From: Leuctra nigra
Taxonomy: Eukaryota > Arthropoda > Insecta > Plecoptera > Leuctridae
Reading direction: 5' to 3'
NCBI GenBank assembly: GCA_934045905.1
Contig: CAKOGZ010000043.1
Coordinates: forward strand, 1 to 64,000
DNA: 64,000 nucleotides
The notes under the pieces are model-generated. The model worked only from the letters and a program-made list of their open reading frames with translations, made no database searches and was not told where the DNA came from. Within the stretch, counting starts at the first letter, position 1. The number at the start of each line of letters is the position of its first letter. Shown piece by piece: positions 53,090-64,000 of this stretch. The position numbers and the translations under genes were made by a program.

Positions 53090-56000
53090 GGCATCAAGAA
53101 AATTCGATAAAAACAGGGGGGTGCCACTTTAGAAGTAGGTCATATTGAAAAAGTTTTGTTTGTTTCCTACTTTGTGACGAATCTATTACTCTTAGAGAGC
53201 TGAAAATGATACACCATATAGATGATGGAGAGAGGCTTAAAAAGTGCAGAAACACTTTTTTCTGTCAGACGCTCCGATACGCCGCATTTCTTAGTTTATG
53301 TCCTTCAGAAGCAGAAGGGCACAATCCTGATAGGTTTTCATCAATTTTTTGTCACTGTAGGTTAAAGCTTGTTAAGGGTCAGCTACGCTCGCTTCGCTCG
53401 CTTCGCTAACCTAACCTAACCTTACTTTATTATAAAATTATCTGACCGGGCAACGTCGGGCGACTCCAGGAGGCAGAAGGGAGATTTTTTTTTACATGTT
53501 AATGTTAAGCCTATTATTTTCGAAAAGTGTTTTATTTCATTTCTCGGCATAACGTTGTGTAGGCTTCAAGAAAATTCGATAAAAATAGGGGGGTGCCACT
53601 TTAGAAGTAGCTCATATTGATATTTTTTTATTTGTTTCCTACTTTGTGACGAATCTATTACTCTAAGAGAGTTGACAACGTTACCCTATATAGTAGATGG
53701 TGAGAGGCTTAAAAAGTGCAGAAACACTTTTTTATGTCAGACTCTCCGATTCGCCGGAATTAACTGTTCATGTTATTCAGAAGCTGATGGGTCGACCCCC
53801 GATAGATTTTCATCCATTTTTTTGTCAATGTATATTGACCAACAATGTAGGTTAGCCTACAAAGGTAACAATGTAACAATTAACAATGTTCCTTAGATTT
53901 TCCTCATTTCCTAGGTTTTCATCCATTTTTTAGTCAATGGAGGTTAAAGCTTGTGATGAGTCAGCTACGCTCGCTTCGCTAACCTGTATTAACCTAACTT
54001 TATTATATAATAATCTGACAGGGCAGCGTCGGGCGACTCCAAGGGGGCAGAGTGGGGTTCTTTTTTATAATTTTATTTATAAGCCTATTTTTTTGCGAAA
54101 AGTGTTTTATTACATTTCTCGGCATAACGTTGTGTAGGCTTCAAGAAAATTCGATAAAAATAGGGGGGTGCCACTTTAGAAGTAGCTCATATTGATATTT
54201 TTTTATTTGTTTCCTACTTTGTGACGAATCTATTACTCTAAGAGAGTTGACAACGTTACCCTATATAGTAGATGGTGAGAGGTTTAAAAAGTGCAGAAAC
54301 ACTTTTTTATGTCAGACTCTCCGATTCGCCGGAATTAACTGTTCATGTTATTCAGAAGCTGATGGGTCGACCCCCGATAGATTTTCATCCATTTTTTTGT
54401 CAATGTATATTGACCAACAATGTAGGTTAGCCTACAAAGGTAACAATGTAACAATTAACAATGTTCCTTAGATTTTCCTCATTTCCTAGGTTTTCATCCA
54501 TTTTTTAGTCAATGGAGGTTAAAGCTTGTGATGAGTCAGCTACGCTCGCTTCGCTAACCTGTATTAACCTAACTTTATTATATAATAATCTGACAGGGCA
54601 GCGTCGGGCGACTCCAAGGGGGCAGAGTGGGGTTCTTTTTTATAATTTTATTTATAAGCCTATTTTTTTGCGAAAAGTGTTTTATTACATTTCTCGGCAT
54701 AACGTTGTGTAGGCTTCAAGAAAATTCGATAAAAATAGGGGGGTGCCACTTTAGAAGTAGCTCATATTGATATTTTTTTATTTGTTTCCTACTTTGTGAC
54801 GAATCTATTACTCTAAGAGAGTTGACAACGTTACCCCATATAGTAGATGGTGAGAGGTTTAAAAAGTGCAGAAACACTTTTTTATGTCAGACTCTCCGAT
54901 TCGCCGGAATTAACTGTTCATGTTATTCAGAAGCTGATGGGTCGACCCCCGATAGATTTTCATCCATTTTTTTGTCAATGTATATTGACCAACAATGTAG
55001 GTTAGCCTACAAAGGTAACAATGTAACAATTAACAATGTTCCTTAGATTTTCCTCATTTCCTAGGTTTTCATCCATTTTTTAGTCAATGGAGGTTAAAGC
55101 TTGTGATGAGTCAGCTACGTTCGCTTCGCTAACCTGTATTAACCTAACTTTATTATATAATAATCTGACAGGGCAGCGTCGGGCGACTCCAAGGGGGCAG
55201 AGTGGGGTTCTTTTTTATAATTTTATTTATAAGCCTATTTTTTTGCGAAAAGTGTTTTATTACATTTCTCGGCATAACGTTGTGTAGGCATCAAGAAAAT
55301 TCGATAAAAACAGGGGGGTGCCACTTTAGAAGTAGGTCATTTTGAAAAAGTTTTGTTTGTTTCCTACTTTGTGACGAATCTATTACTCTTAGAAAGCTGA
55401 AAATGATACACCATATAGATGATGGAGAGAGGCTTAAAAAGTGCAGAAACACTTTTTTCTGTCAGACGCTCCGATACGCCGCATTTCTTAGTTTATGTCC
55501 TTCAGAAGCAGAAGGGCACAATCCTGATAGGTTTTTATCAATTTTTTGTCACTGTAGGTTAAAGCTTGTTAAGGGTCAGCTACGCTCGCTTCGCTCGCTT
55601 CGCTAACCTACCCTAACCTAACTTTATTATAAAATTATCTGACCGGGCAACGTCGGGCGACTCCAGGAGGCAGAGGGGAGATTTTTTTTTACATGTTAAT
55701 GTTAAGATTATTATTTTCGAAAAGTGATTTATTTCATTTCTCGGCATAACGTTGTGTAGGCTTCAAGAAAATTCGATAAAAATAGGGGGGTGCCACTTTA
55801 GAAGTAGCTCATATTGATATTTTTTTATTTGTTTCCTACTTTGTGACGAATCTATTACTCTAAGAGAGTTGACAACGTTACCCTATATAGTAGATGGTGA
55901 GAGGCTTAAAAAGTGCAGAAACACTTTTTTATGTCAGACTCTCCGATTCGCCGGAATTAACTGTTCATGTTATTCAGAAGCTGATGGGTCGACCCCCGAT

Positions 56001-57255
56001 AGATTTTCATCAATTTTTTTGTCAATGTATATTGACCAACAATGTAGGTTAGCCTACAAAGGTAACAATGTAACAATTAACAATGTTCCTTAGATTTTCC
56101 TCATTTCCTAGGTTTTCATCCATTTTTTAGTCAATGGAGGTTAAAGCTTGTGATGAGTCAGCTACGCTCGCTTCGCTAACCTGTATTAACCTAACTTTAT
56201 TATATAATAATCTGATAGGGCAGCGTCGGGCGACTCCAAGGGGGCAGAGTGGGGTTCTTTTTTATAATTTTATTTATAAGCCTATTTTTTTCGAAAAGTG
56301 TTTTATTACATTTCTCGGCATAACGTTGTGTAGGCTTCAAGAAAATTCGATAAAAATAGGGGGGTGCCACTTTAGAAGTAGCTCATATTGATATTTTTTT
56401 ATTTGTTTCCTACTTTGTGACGAATCTATTACTCTAAGAGAGTTGACAACGTTACCCTATATAGTAGATGGTGAGAGGCTTAAAAAGTGCAGAAACACTT
56501 TTTTCTGTCAGACGCTCCGATACGCCGCATTTCTTAGTTTATGTCCTTCAGAAGCAGAAGGGCACAATCCTGATAGGTTTTTATCAATTTTTTGTCACTG
56601 TAGGTTAAAGCTTGTTAAGGGTCAGCTACGCTCGCTTCGCTCGCTTCGCTAACCTAACCTAACCTAACTTTATTATAAAATTATCTGACCGGGCAACGTC
56701 GGGCGACTCCAGGAGGCAGAAGGGAGATTTTTTTTTACATGTTAATGTTAAGCCTATTATTTTCGAAAAGTGTTTTATTTCATTTCTCGGCATAACGTTG
56801 TGTAGGCTTCAAGAAAATTCGATAAAAATAGGGGGGTGCCACTTTAGAAGTAGCTCATATTGATATTTTTTTATTTGTTTCCTACTTTGTGACGAATCTA
56901 TTACTCTAAGAGAGTTGACAACGTTACCCTATATAGTAGATGGTGAGAGGCTTAAAAAGTGCAGAAACACTTTTTTATGTCAGACTCTCCGATTCGCCGG
57001 AATTAACTGTTCATGTTATTCAGAAGCTGATGGGTCGACCCCCGATAGATTTTCATCCATTTTTTTGTCAATGTATATTGACCAACAATGTAGGTTAGCC
57101 TACAAAGGTAACAATGTAACAATTAACAATGTTCCTTAGATTTTCCTCATTTCCTAGGTTTTCATCCATTTTTTAGTCAATGGAGGTTAAAGCTTGTGAT
57201 GAGTCAGCTACGCTCGCTTCGCTAACCTGTATTAACCTAACTTTATTATATAATA
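53090..57255 (+). repeat. 4.15-kb satellite segment, first copy
   Basis: Order B, A, A, A, B, A, A/B hybrid, A. Private variants include GTTAAGATTATTATTTTCG (55701) and ACCCCATATAG (54833). The same variants recur 6,022 bp later. Confidence 0.85.
56400..56755 (+). repeat. Hybrid A-to-B satellite unit
   Basis: It begins as A (GACAACGTTACCCTATATAG) and ends as B (CTGTCAGACGCTCCGATACG), the reciprocal of 51000-51480, with the switch in the same identical block. Repeated at about 62422-62777. Confidence 0.85.
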
Positions 57256-59111
57256 ATCTGACAGGGCAGCGTCGGGCGACTCCAAGGGGGCAGAGTGGGG
57301 TTCTTTTTTATAATTTTATTTATAAGCCTATTTTTTTGCGAAAAGTGTTTTATTACATTTCTCGGCATAACGTTGTGTAGGCTTCAAGAAAATTCGATAA
57401 AAATAGGGGGGTGCCACTTTAGAAGTAGCTCATATTGATATTTTTTTATTTGTTTCCTACTTTGTGACGAATCTATTACTCTAAGAGAGTTGACAACGTT
57501 ACCCTATATAGTAGATGGTGAGAGGTTTAAAAAGTGCAGAAACACTTTTTTATGTCAGACTCTCCGATTCGCCGGAATTAACTGTTCATGTTATTCAGAA
57601 GCTGATGGGTCGACCCCCGATAGATTTTCATCCATTTTTTTGTCAATGTATATTGACCAACAATGTAGGTTAGCCTACAAAGGTAACAATGTAACAATTA
57701 ACAATGTTCCTTAGATTTTCCTCATTTCCTAGGTTTTCATCCATTTTTTAGTCAATGGAGGTTAAAGCTTGTGATGAGTCAGCTACGCTCGCTTCGCTAA
57801 CCTGTATTAACCTAACTTTATTATATAATAATCTGACAGGGCAGCGTCGGGCGACTCCAAGGGGGCAGAGTGGGGTTCTTTTTTATAATTTTATTTATAA
57901 GCCTATTTTTTTGCGAAAAGTGTTTTATTACATTTCTCGGCATAACGTTGTGTAGGCTTCAAGAAAATTCGATAAAAATAGGGGGGTGCCACTTTAGAAG
58001 TAGCTCATATTGAAAAAGTTTTGTTTGTTTCCTACTTTGTGACGAATCTATTACTCTTAGAAAGCTGAAAATGATACACCATATAGATGATGGAGAGAGG
58101 CTTAAAAAGTGCAGAAACACTTTTTTCTGTCAGACGCTCCGATACGCCGCATTTCTTAGTTTATGTCCTTCAGAAGCAGAAGGGCACAATCCTGATAGGT
58201 TTTTATCAATTTTTTGTCACTGTAGGTTAAAGCTTGTTAAGGGTCAGCTACGCTCGCTTCGCTCGCTTCGCTAACCTACCCTAACCTAACTTTATTATAA
58301 AATTATCTGACCGGGCAACGTCGGGCGACTCCAGGAGGCAGAGGGGAGATTTTTTTTTACATGTTAATGTTAAGCCTATTATTTTCGAAAAGTGTTTTAT
58401 TTCATTTCTCGGCATAACGTTGTGTAGGCTTCAAGAAAATTCGATAAAAATAGGGGGGGTGCCACTTTAGAAGTAGCACATATTGATATTTTTTTATTTG
58501 TTTCCTACTTTGTGACGAATCTATTACTCTAAGAGAGTTGACAACGTTACCCTATATAGTAGATGGTGAGAGGCTTAAAAAGTGCAGAAACACTTTTTTA
58601 TGTCAGACTCTCCGATTCGCCGGAATTAACTGTTCATGTTATTCAGAAGCTGATGGGTCCACCCCCGATAGATTTTCATCCATTTTTTTGTCAATGTATA
58701 TTGACCAACAATGTAGGTTAGCCTACAAAGGTAACAATGTCACAATTAACAATGTTCCTTAGATTTTCATCATTTCCTAGGTTTTCATCCATTTTTTTGT
58801 CAATGTATATTGACCAACAATGTAGGTTAGCCTACAAAGGTAACAATGTAACAATTAACAATGTTCCTTAGATTTTCCTCATTTCCTAGGTTTTCATCCA
58901 TTTTTTAGTCAATGGAGGTTAAAGCTTGTGATGAGTCAGCTACGCTCGCTTCGCTAACCTGTATTAACCTAACTTTATTATATAATAATCTGACAGGGCA
59001 GCGTCGGGCGACTCCAAGGGGGCAGAGTGGGGTTCTTTTTTATAATTTTATTTATAAGCCTATTTTTTTTCGAAAAGTGTTTTATTACATTTCACGGAAT
59101 AACGTTGTGTA

Positions 59112-62100
59112 GGCATCAAGAAAATTCGATAAAAACAGGGGGGTGCCACTTTAGAAGTAGGTCATATTGAAAAAGTTTTGTTTGTTTCCTACTTTGTGAC
59201 GAATCTATTACTCTTAGAGAGCTGAAAATGATACACCATATAGATGATGGAGAGAGGCTTAAAAAGTGCAGAAACACTTTTTTCTGTCAGACGCTCCGAT
59301 ACGCCGCATTTCTTAGTTTATGTCCTTCAGAAGCAGAAGGGCACAATCCTGATAGGTTTTCATCAATTTTTTGTCACTGTAGGTTAAAGCTTGTTAAGGG
59401 TCAGCTACGCTCGCTTCGCTCGCTTCGCTAACCTAACCTAACCTTACTTTATTATAAAATTATCTGACCGGGCAACGTCGGGCGACTCCAGGAGGCAGAA
59501 GGGAGATTTTTTTTTACATGTTAATGTTAAGCCTATTATTTTCGAAAAGTGTTTTATTTCATTTCTCGGCATAACGTTGTGTAGGCTTCAAGAAAATTCG
59601 ATAAAAATAGGGGGGTGCCACTTTAGAAGTAGCTCATATTGATATTTTTTTATTTGTTTCCTACTTTGTGACGAATCTATTACTCTAAGAGAGTTGACAA
59701 CGTTACCCTATATAGTAGATGGTGAGAGGCTTAAAAAGTGCAGAAACACTTTTTTATGTCAGACTCTCCGATTCGCCGGAATTAACTGTTCATGTTATTC
59801 AGAAGCTGATGGGTCGACCCCCGATAGATTTTCATCCATTTTTTTGTCAATGTATATTGACCAACAATGTAGGTTAGCCTACAAAGGTAACAATGTAACA
59901 ATTAACAATGTTCCTTAGATTTTCCTCATTTCCTAGGTTTTCATCCATTTTTTAGTCAATGGAGGTTAAAGCTTGTGATGAGTCAGCTACGCTCGCTTCG
60001 CTAACCTGTATTAACCTAACTTTATTATATAATAATCTGACAGGGCAGCGTCGGGCGACTCCAAGGGGGCAGAGTGGGGTTCTTTTTTATAATTTTATTT
60101 ATAAGCCTATTTTTTTGCGAAAAGTGTTTTATTACATTTCTCGGCATAACGTTGTGTAGGCTTCAAGAAAATTCGATAAAAATAGGGGGGTGCCACTTTA
60201 GAAGTAGCTCATATTGATATTTTTTTATTTGTTTCCTACTTTGTGACGAATCTATTACTCTAAGAGAGTTGACAACGTTACCCTATATAGTAGATGGTGA
60301 GAGGTTTAAAAAGTGCAGAAACACTTTTTTATGTCAGACTCTCCGATTCGCCGGAATTAACTGTTCATGTTATTCAGAAGCTGATGGGTCGACCCCCGAT
60401 AGATTTTCATCCATTTTTTTGTCAATGTATATTGACCAACAATGTAGGTTAGCCTACAAAGGTAACAATGTAACAATTAACAATGTTCCTTAGATTTTCC
60501 TCATTTCCTAGGTTTTCATCCATTTTTTAGTCAATGGAGGTTAAAGCTTGTGATGAGTCAGCTACGCTCGCTTCGCTAACCTGTATTAACCTAACTTTAT
60601 TATATAATAATCTGACAGGGCAGCGTCGGGCGACTCCAAGGGGGCAGAGTGGGGTTCTTTTTTATAATTTTATTTATAAGCCTATTTTTTTGCGAAAAGT
60701 GTTTTATTACATTTCTCGGCATAACGTTGTGTAGGCTTCAAGAAAATTCGATAAAAATAGGGGGGTGCCACTTTAGAAGTAGCTCATATTGATATTTTTT
60801 TATTTGTTTCCTACTTTGTGACGAATCTATTACTCTAAGAGAGTTGACAACGTTACCCCATATAGTAGATGGTGAGAGGTTTAAAAAGTGCAGAAACACT
60901 TTTTTATGTCAGACTCTCCGATTCGCCGGAATTAACTGTTCATGTTATTCAGAAGCTGATGGGTCGACCCCCGATAGATTTTCATCCATTTTTTTGTCAA
61001 TGTATATTGACCAACAATGTAGGTTAGCCTACAAAGGTAACAATGTAACAATTAACAATGTTCCTTAGATTTTCCTCATTTCCTAGGTTTTCATCCATTT
61101 TTTAGTCAATGGAGGTTAAAGCTTGTGATGAGTCAGCTACGCTCGCTTCGCTAACCTGTATTAACCTAACTTTATTATATAATAATCTGACAGGGCAGCG
61201 TCGGGCGACTCCAAGGGGGCAGAGTGGGGTTCTTTTTTATAATTTTATTTATAAGCCTATTTTTTTGCGAAAAGTGTTTTATTACATTTCTCGGCATAAC
61301 GTTGTGTAGGCATCAAGAAAATTCGATAAAAACAGGGGGGTGCCACTTTAGAAGTAGGTCATTTTGAAAAAGTTTTGTTTGTTTCCTACTTTGTGACGAA
61401 TCTATTACTCTTAGAAAGCTGAAAATGATACACCATATAGATGATGGAGAGAGGCTTAAAAAGTGCAGAAACACTTTTTTCTGTCAGACGCTCCGATACG
61501 CCGCATTTCTTAGTTTATGTCCTTCAGAAGCAGAAGGGCACAATCCTGATAGGTTTTTATCAATTTTTTGTCACTGTAGGTTAAAGCTTGTTAAGGGTCA
61601 GCTACGCTCGCTTCGCTCGCTTCGCTAACCTACCCTAACCTAACTTTATTATAAAATTATCTGACCGGGCAACGTCGGGCGACTCCAGGAGGCAGAGGGG
61701 AGATTTTTTTTTACATGTTAATGTTAAGATTATTATTTTCGAAAAGTGATTTATTTCATTTCTCGGCATAACGTTGTGTAGGCTTCAAGAAAATTCGATA
61801 AAAATAGGGGGGTGCCACTTTAGAAGTAGCTCATATTGATATTTTTTTATTTGTTTCCTACTTTGTGACGAATCTATTACTCTAAGAGAGTTGACAACGT
61901 TACCCTATATAGTAGATGGTGAGAGGCTTAAAAAGTGCAGAAACACTTTTTTATGTCAGACTCTCCGATTCGCCGGAATTAACTGTTCATGTTATTCAGA
62001 AGCTGATGGGTCGACCCCCGATAGATTTTCATCAATTTTTTTGTCAATGTATATTGACCAACAATGTAGGTTAGCCTACAAAGGTAACAATGTAACAATT

Positions 62101-63277
62101 AACAATGTTCCTTAGATTTTCCTCATTTCCTAGGTTTTCATCCATTTTTTAGTCAATGGAGGTTAAAGCTTGTGATGAGTCAGCTACGCTCGCTTCGCTA
62201 ACCTGTATTAACCTAACTTTATTATATAATAATCTGATAGGGCAGCGTCGGGCGACTCCAAGGGGGCAGAGTGGGGTTCTTTTTTATAATTTTATTTATA
62301 AGCCTATTTTTTTCGAAAAGTGTTTTATTACATTTCTCGGCATAACGTTGTGTAGGCTTCAAGAAAATTCGATAAAAATAGGGGGGTGCCACTTTAGAAG
62401 TAGCTCATATTGATATTTTTTTATTTGTTTCCTACTTTGTGACGAATCTATTACTCTAAGAGAGTTGACAACGTTACCCTATATAGTAGATGGTGAGAGG
62501 CTTAAAAAGTGCAGAAACACTTTTTTCTGTCAGACGCTCCGATACGCCGCATTTCTTAGTTTATGTCCTTCAGAAGCAGAAGGGCACAATCCTGATAGGT
62601 TTTTATCAATTTTTTGTCACTGTAGGTTAAAGCTTGTTAAGGGTCAGCTACGCTCGCTTCGCTCGCTTCGCTAACCTAACCTAACCTAACTTTATTATAA
62701 AATTATCTGACCGGGCAACGTCGGGCGACTCCAGGAGGCAGAAGGGAGATTTTTTTTTACATGTTAATGTTAAGCCTATTATTTTCGAAAAGTGTTTTAT
62801 TTCATTTCTCGGCATAACGTTGTGTAGGCTTCAAGAAAATTCGATAAAAATAGGGGGGTGCCACTTTAGAAGTAGCTCATATTGATATTTTTTTATTTGT
62901 TTCCTACTTTGTGACGAATCTATTACTCTAAGAGAGTTGACAACGTTACCCTATATAGTAGATGGTGAGAGGCTTAAAAAGTGCAGAAACACTTTTTTAT
63001 GTCAGACTCTCCGATTCGCCGGAATTAACTGTTCATGTTATTCAGAAGCTGATGGGTCGACCCCCGATAGATTTTCATCCATTTTTTTGTCAATGTATAT
63101 TGACCAACAATGTAGGTTAGCCTACAAAGGTAACAATGTAACAATTAACAATGTTCCTTAGATTTTCCTCATTTCCTAGGTTTTCATCCATTTTTTAGTC
63201 AATGGAGGTTAAAGCTTGTGATGAGTCAGCTACGCTCGCTTCGCTAACCTGTATTAACCTAACTTTATTATATAATA
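59112..63277 (+). repeat. 4.15-kb satellite segment, second copy
   Basis: Same unit order and the same private variants (61723, 60855), every anchor offset by exactly 6,022 bp. Similarity stops on the left near the B-unit start (TTTCACGGAATAACG here) and on the right near CTGATAGGGC. Confidence 0.85.
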
Positions 63278-64000
63278 ATCTGATAGGGCAGCGTCGGGCG
63301 ACTCCAAGGGGGCAGAGTGGGGTTCTTTTTTATAATTTTATTTATAAGCCTATTTTTTTGCGAAAAGTGTTTTATTACATTTCTCGGCATAACGTTGTGT
63401 AGGCATCAAGAAAATTCGATAAAAACAGGGGGGTGCCACTTTAGAAGTAGGTCATTTTGAAAAAGTTTTGTTTGTTTCCTACTTTGTGACGAATCTATTA
63501 CTCTTAGAAAGCTGAAAATGATACACCATATAGATGATGGAGAGAGGCTTAAAAAGTGCAGAAACACTTTTTTCTGTCAGACGCTCCGATACGCCGCATT
63601 TCTTAGTTTATGTCCTTCAGAAGCAGAAGGGCACAATCCTGATAGGTTTTTATCAATTTTTTGTCACTGTAGGTTAAAGCTTGTTAAGGGTCAGCTACGC
63701 TCGCTTCGCTCGCTTCGCTAACCTAACCTAACCTTACTTTATTATAAAATTATCTGACCGGGCAACGTCGGGCGACTCCAGGAGGCAGAAGGGAGATTTT
63801 TTTTTACATGTTAATGTTAAGCCTATTATTTTCGAAAAGTGTTTTATTTCATTTCTCGGCATAACGTTGTGTAGGCTTCAAGAAAATTCGATAAAAATAG
63901 GGGGGTGCCACTTTAGAAGTAGCTCATATTGATATTTTTTTATTTGTTTCCTACTTTGTGACGAATCTATTACTCTAAGAGAGTTGACAACGTTACCCTA

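Larger units (their letters stand above)
45860..64000 (+). repeat. Satellite array with three unit types
   Basis: Over 18 kb of tandem repeats, open at the right edge. Around a common anchor (GGCTTAAAAAGTGCAGAAAC) I count about 34 units. Type B is about 466 bp, type A about 575 and type A' about 684. A and A' differ from B by one or two extra copies of a block of about 109 bp (TGTATATTGACCAACAATGT...). B units carry GCTCGCTTCGCTCGCTTCGC and CCTAACCTAACC. Short ORFs of 60-85 codons recur because the unit recurs; their sequences change with frameshifts, so they are not genes. Confidence 0.97.

Noticed and set aside
46034..63721. Dozens of recurring 60-85 codon ORFs in the satellite
   Set aside because: They repeat only because the DNA unit repeats. 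Frames shift between units, there is no domain or codon signature, and they read through CCTAA and homopolymer tracts.

Overview
The window reads as eukaryotic, almost certainly insect, nuclear DNA: AT-rich, intron-like, without bacterial gene packing. Repeats dominate: a non-LTR retrotransposon with an APE endonuclease and YADD reverse transcriptase, Helitron-like elements ending in hairpin plus CTAG, many terminal-inverted-repeat MITEs, an S1 serine protease exon, and short CCTAA tracts, the complement of the insect telomere unit TTAGG. A hemipteran is my guess from the style of the repeats; no species is claimed.

Layout. 0-6 kb: candidate coding exons on the minus strand (168-448, 2405-2662, 5802-6027) embedded in Helitrons, a 62-bp minisatellite and other repeats. 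6.7-11.5 kb: a long LINE with both ORFs open. ORF1 has a coiled coil followed by a decayed SGNH-hydrolase-like domain; ORF2 has endonuclease and reverse transcriptase. 12-26 kb: intron or intergenic DNA with hAT, mariner-type and pogo-type non-autonomous elements, the last exon of a chymotrypsin-like protease (17332-17469, stop codon where the conserved Trp is expected), and GC-rich and ATCCA-rich repeats. 26-31.5 kb: three phase-compatible minus-strand exons of an uncharacterised multi-copy arthropod-type protein, one with a frameshift. Between them lies a nested stack: MITE containing a Helitron, containing a hAT element, containing a pogo relic. 31.5-42.2 kb: palindromic MITEs, foldback elements, a LINE relic, more Helitrons, a tRNA-derived element in direct and inverted copies, and an AT-rich tract. 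42.2-45.86 kb: a second, 5'-truncated and nearly identical LINE copy. 45.86-64.0 kb: a satellite array that runs off the window.

The satellite has three unit types (about 466, 575 and 684 bp) that differ by steps of about 109 bp. Its first part follows a 2.2-kb higher-order pattern. A later 4.15-kb stretch recurs at an offset of exactly 6,022 bp. Reciprocal hybrid units mark unequal crossover. The many 60-85 residue ORFs in the array are by-products of repetition, not genes.

No complete host gene is visible. The best supported autonomous unit is LINE copy 1. Exon calls rest on open frame, splice consensus and phase agreement by eye; none is confirmed by transcripts.
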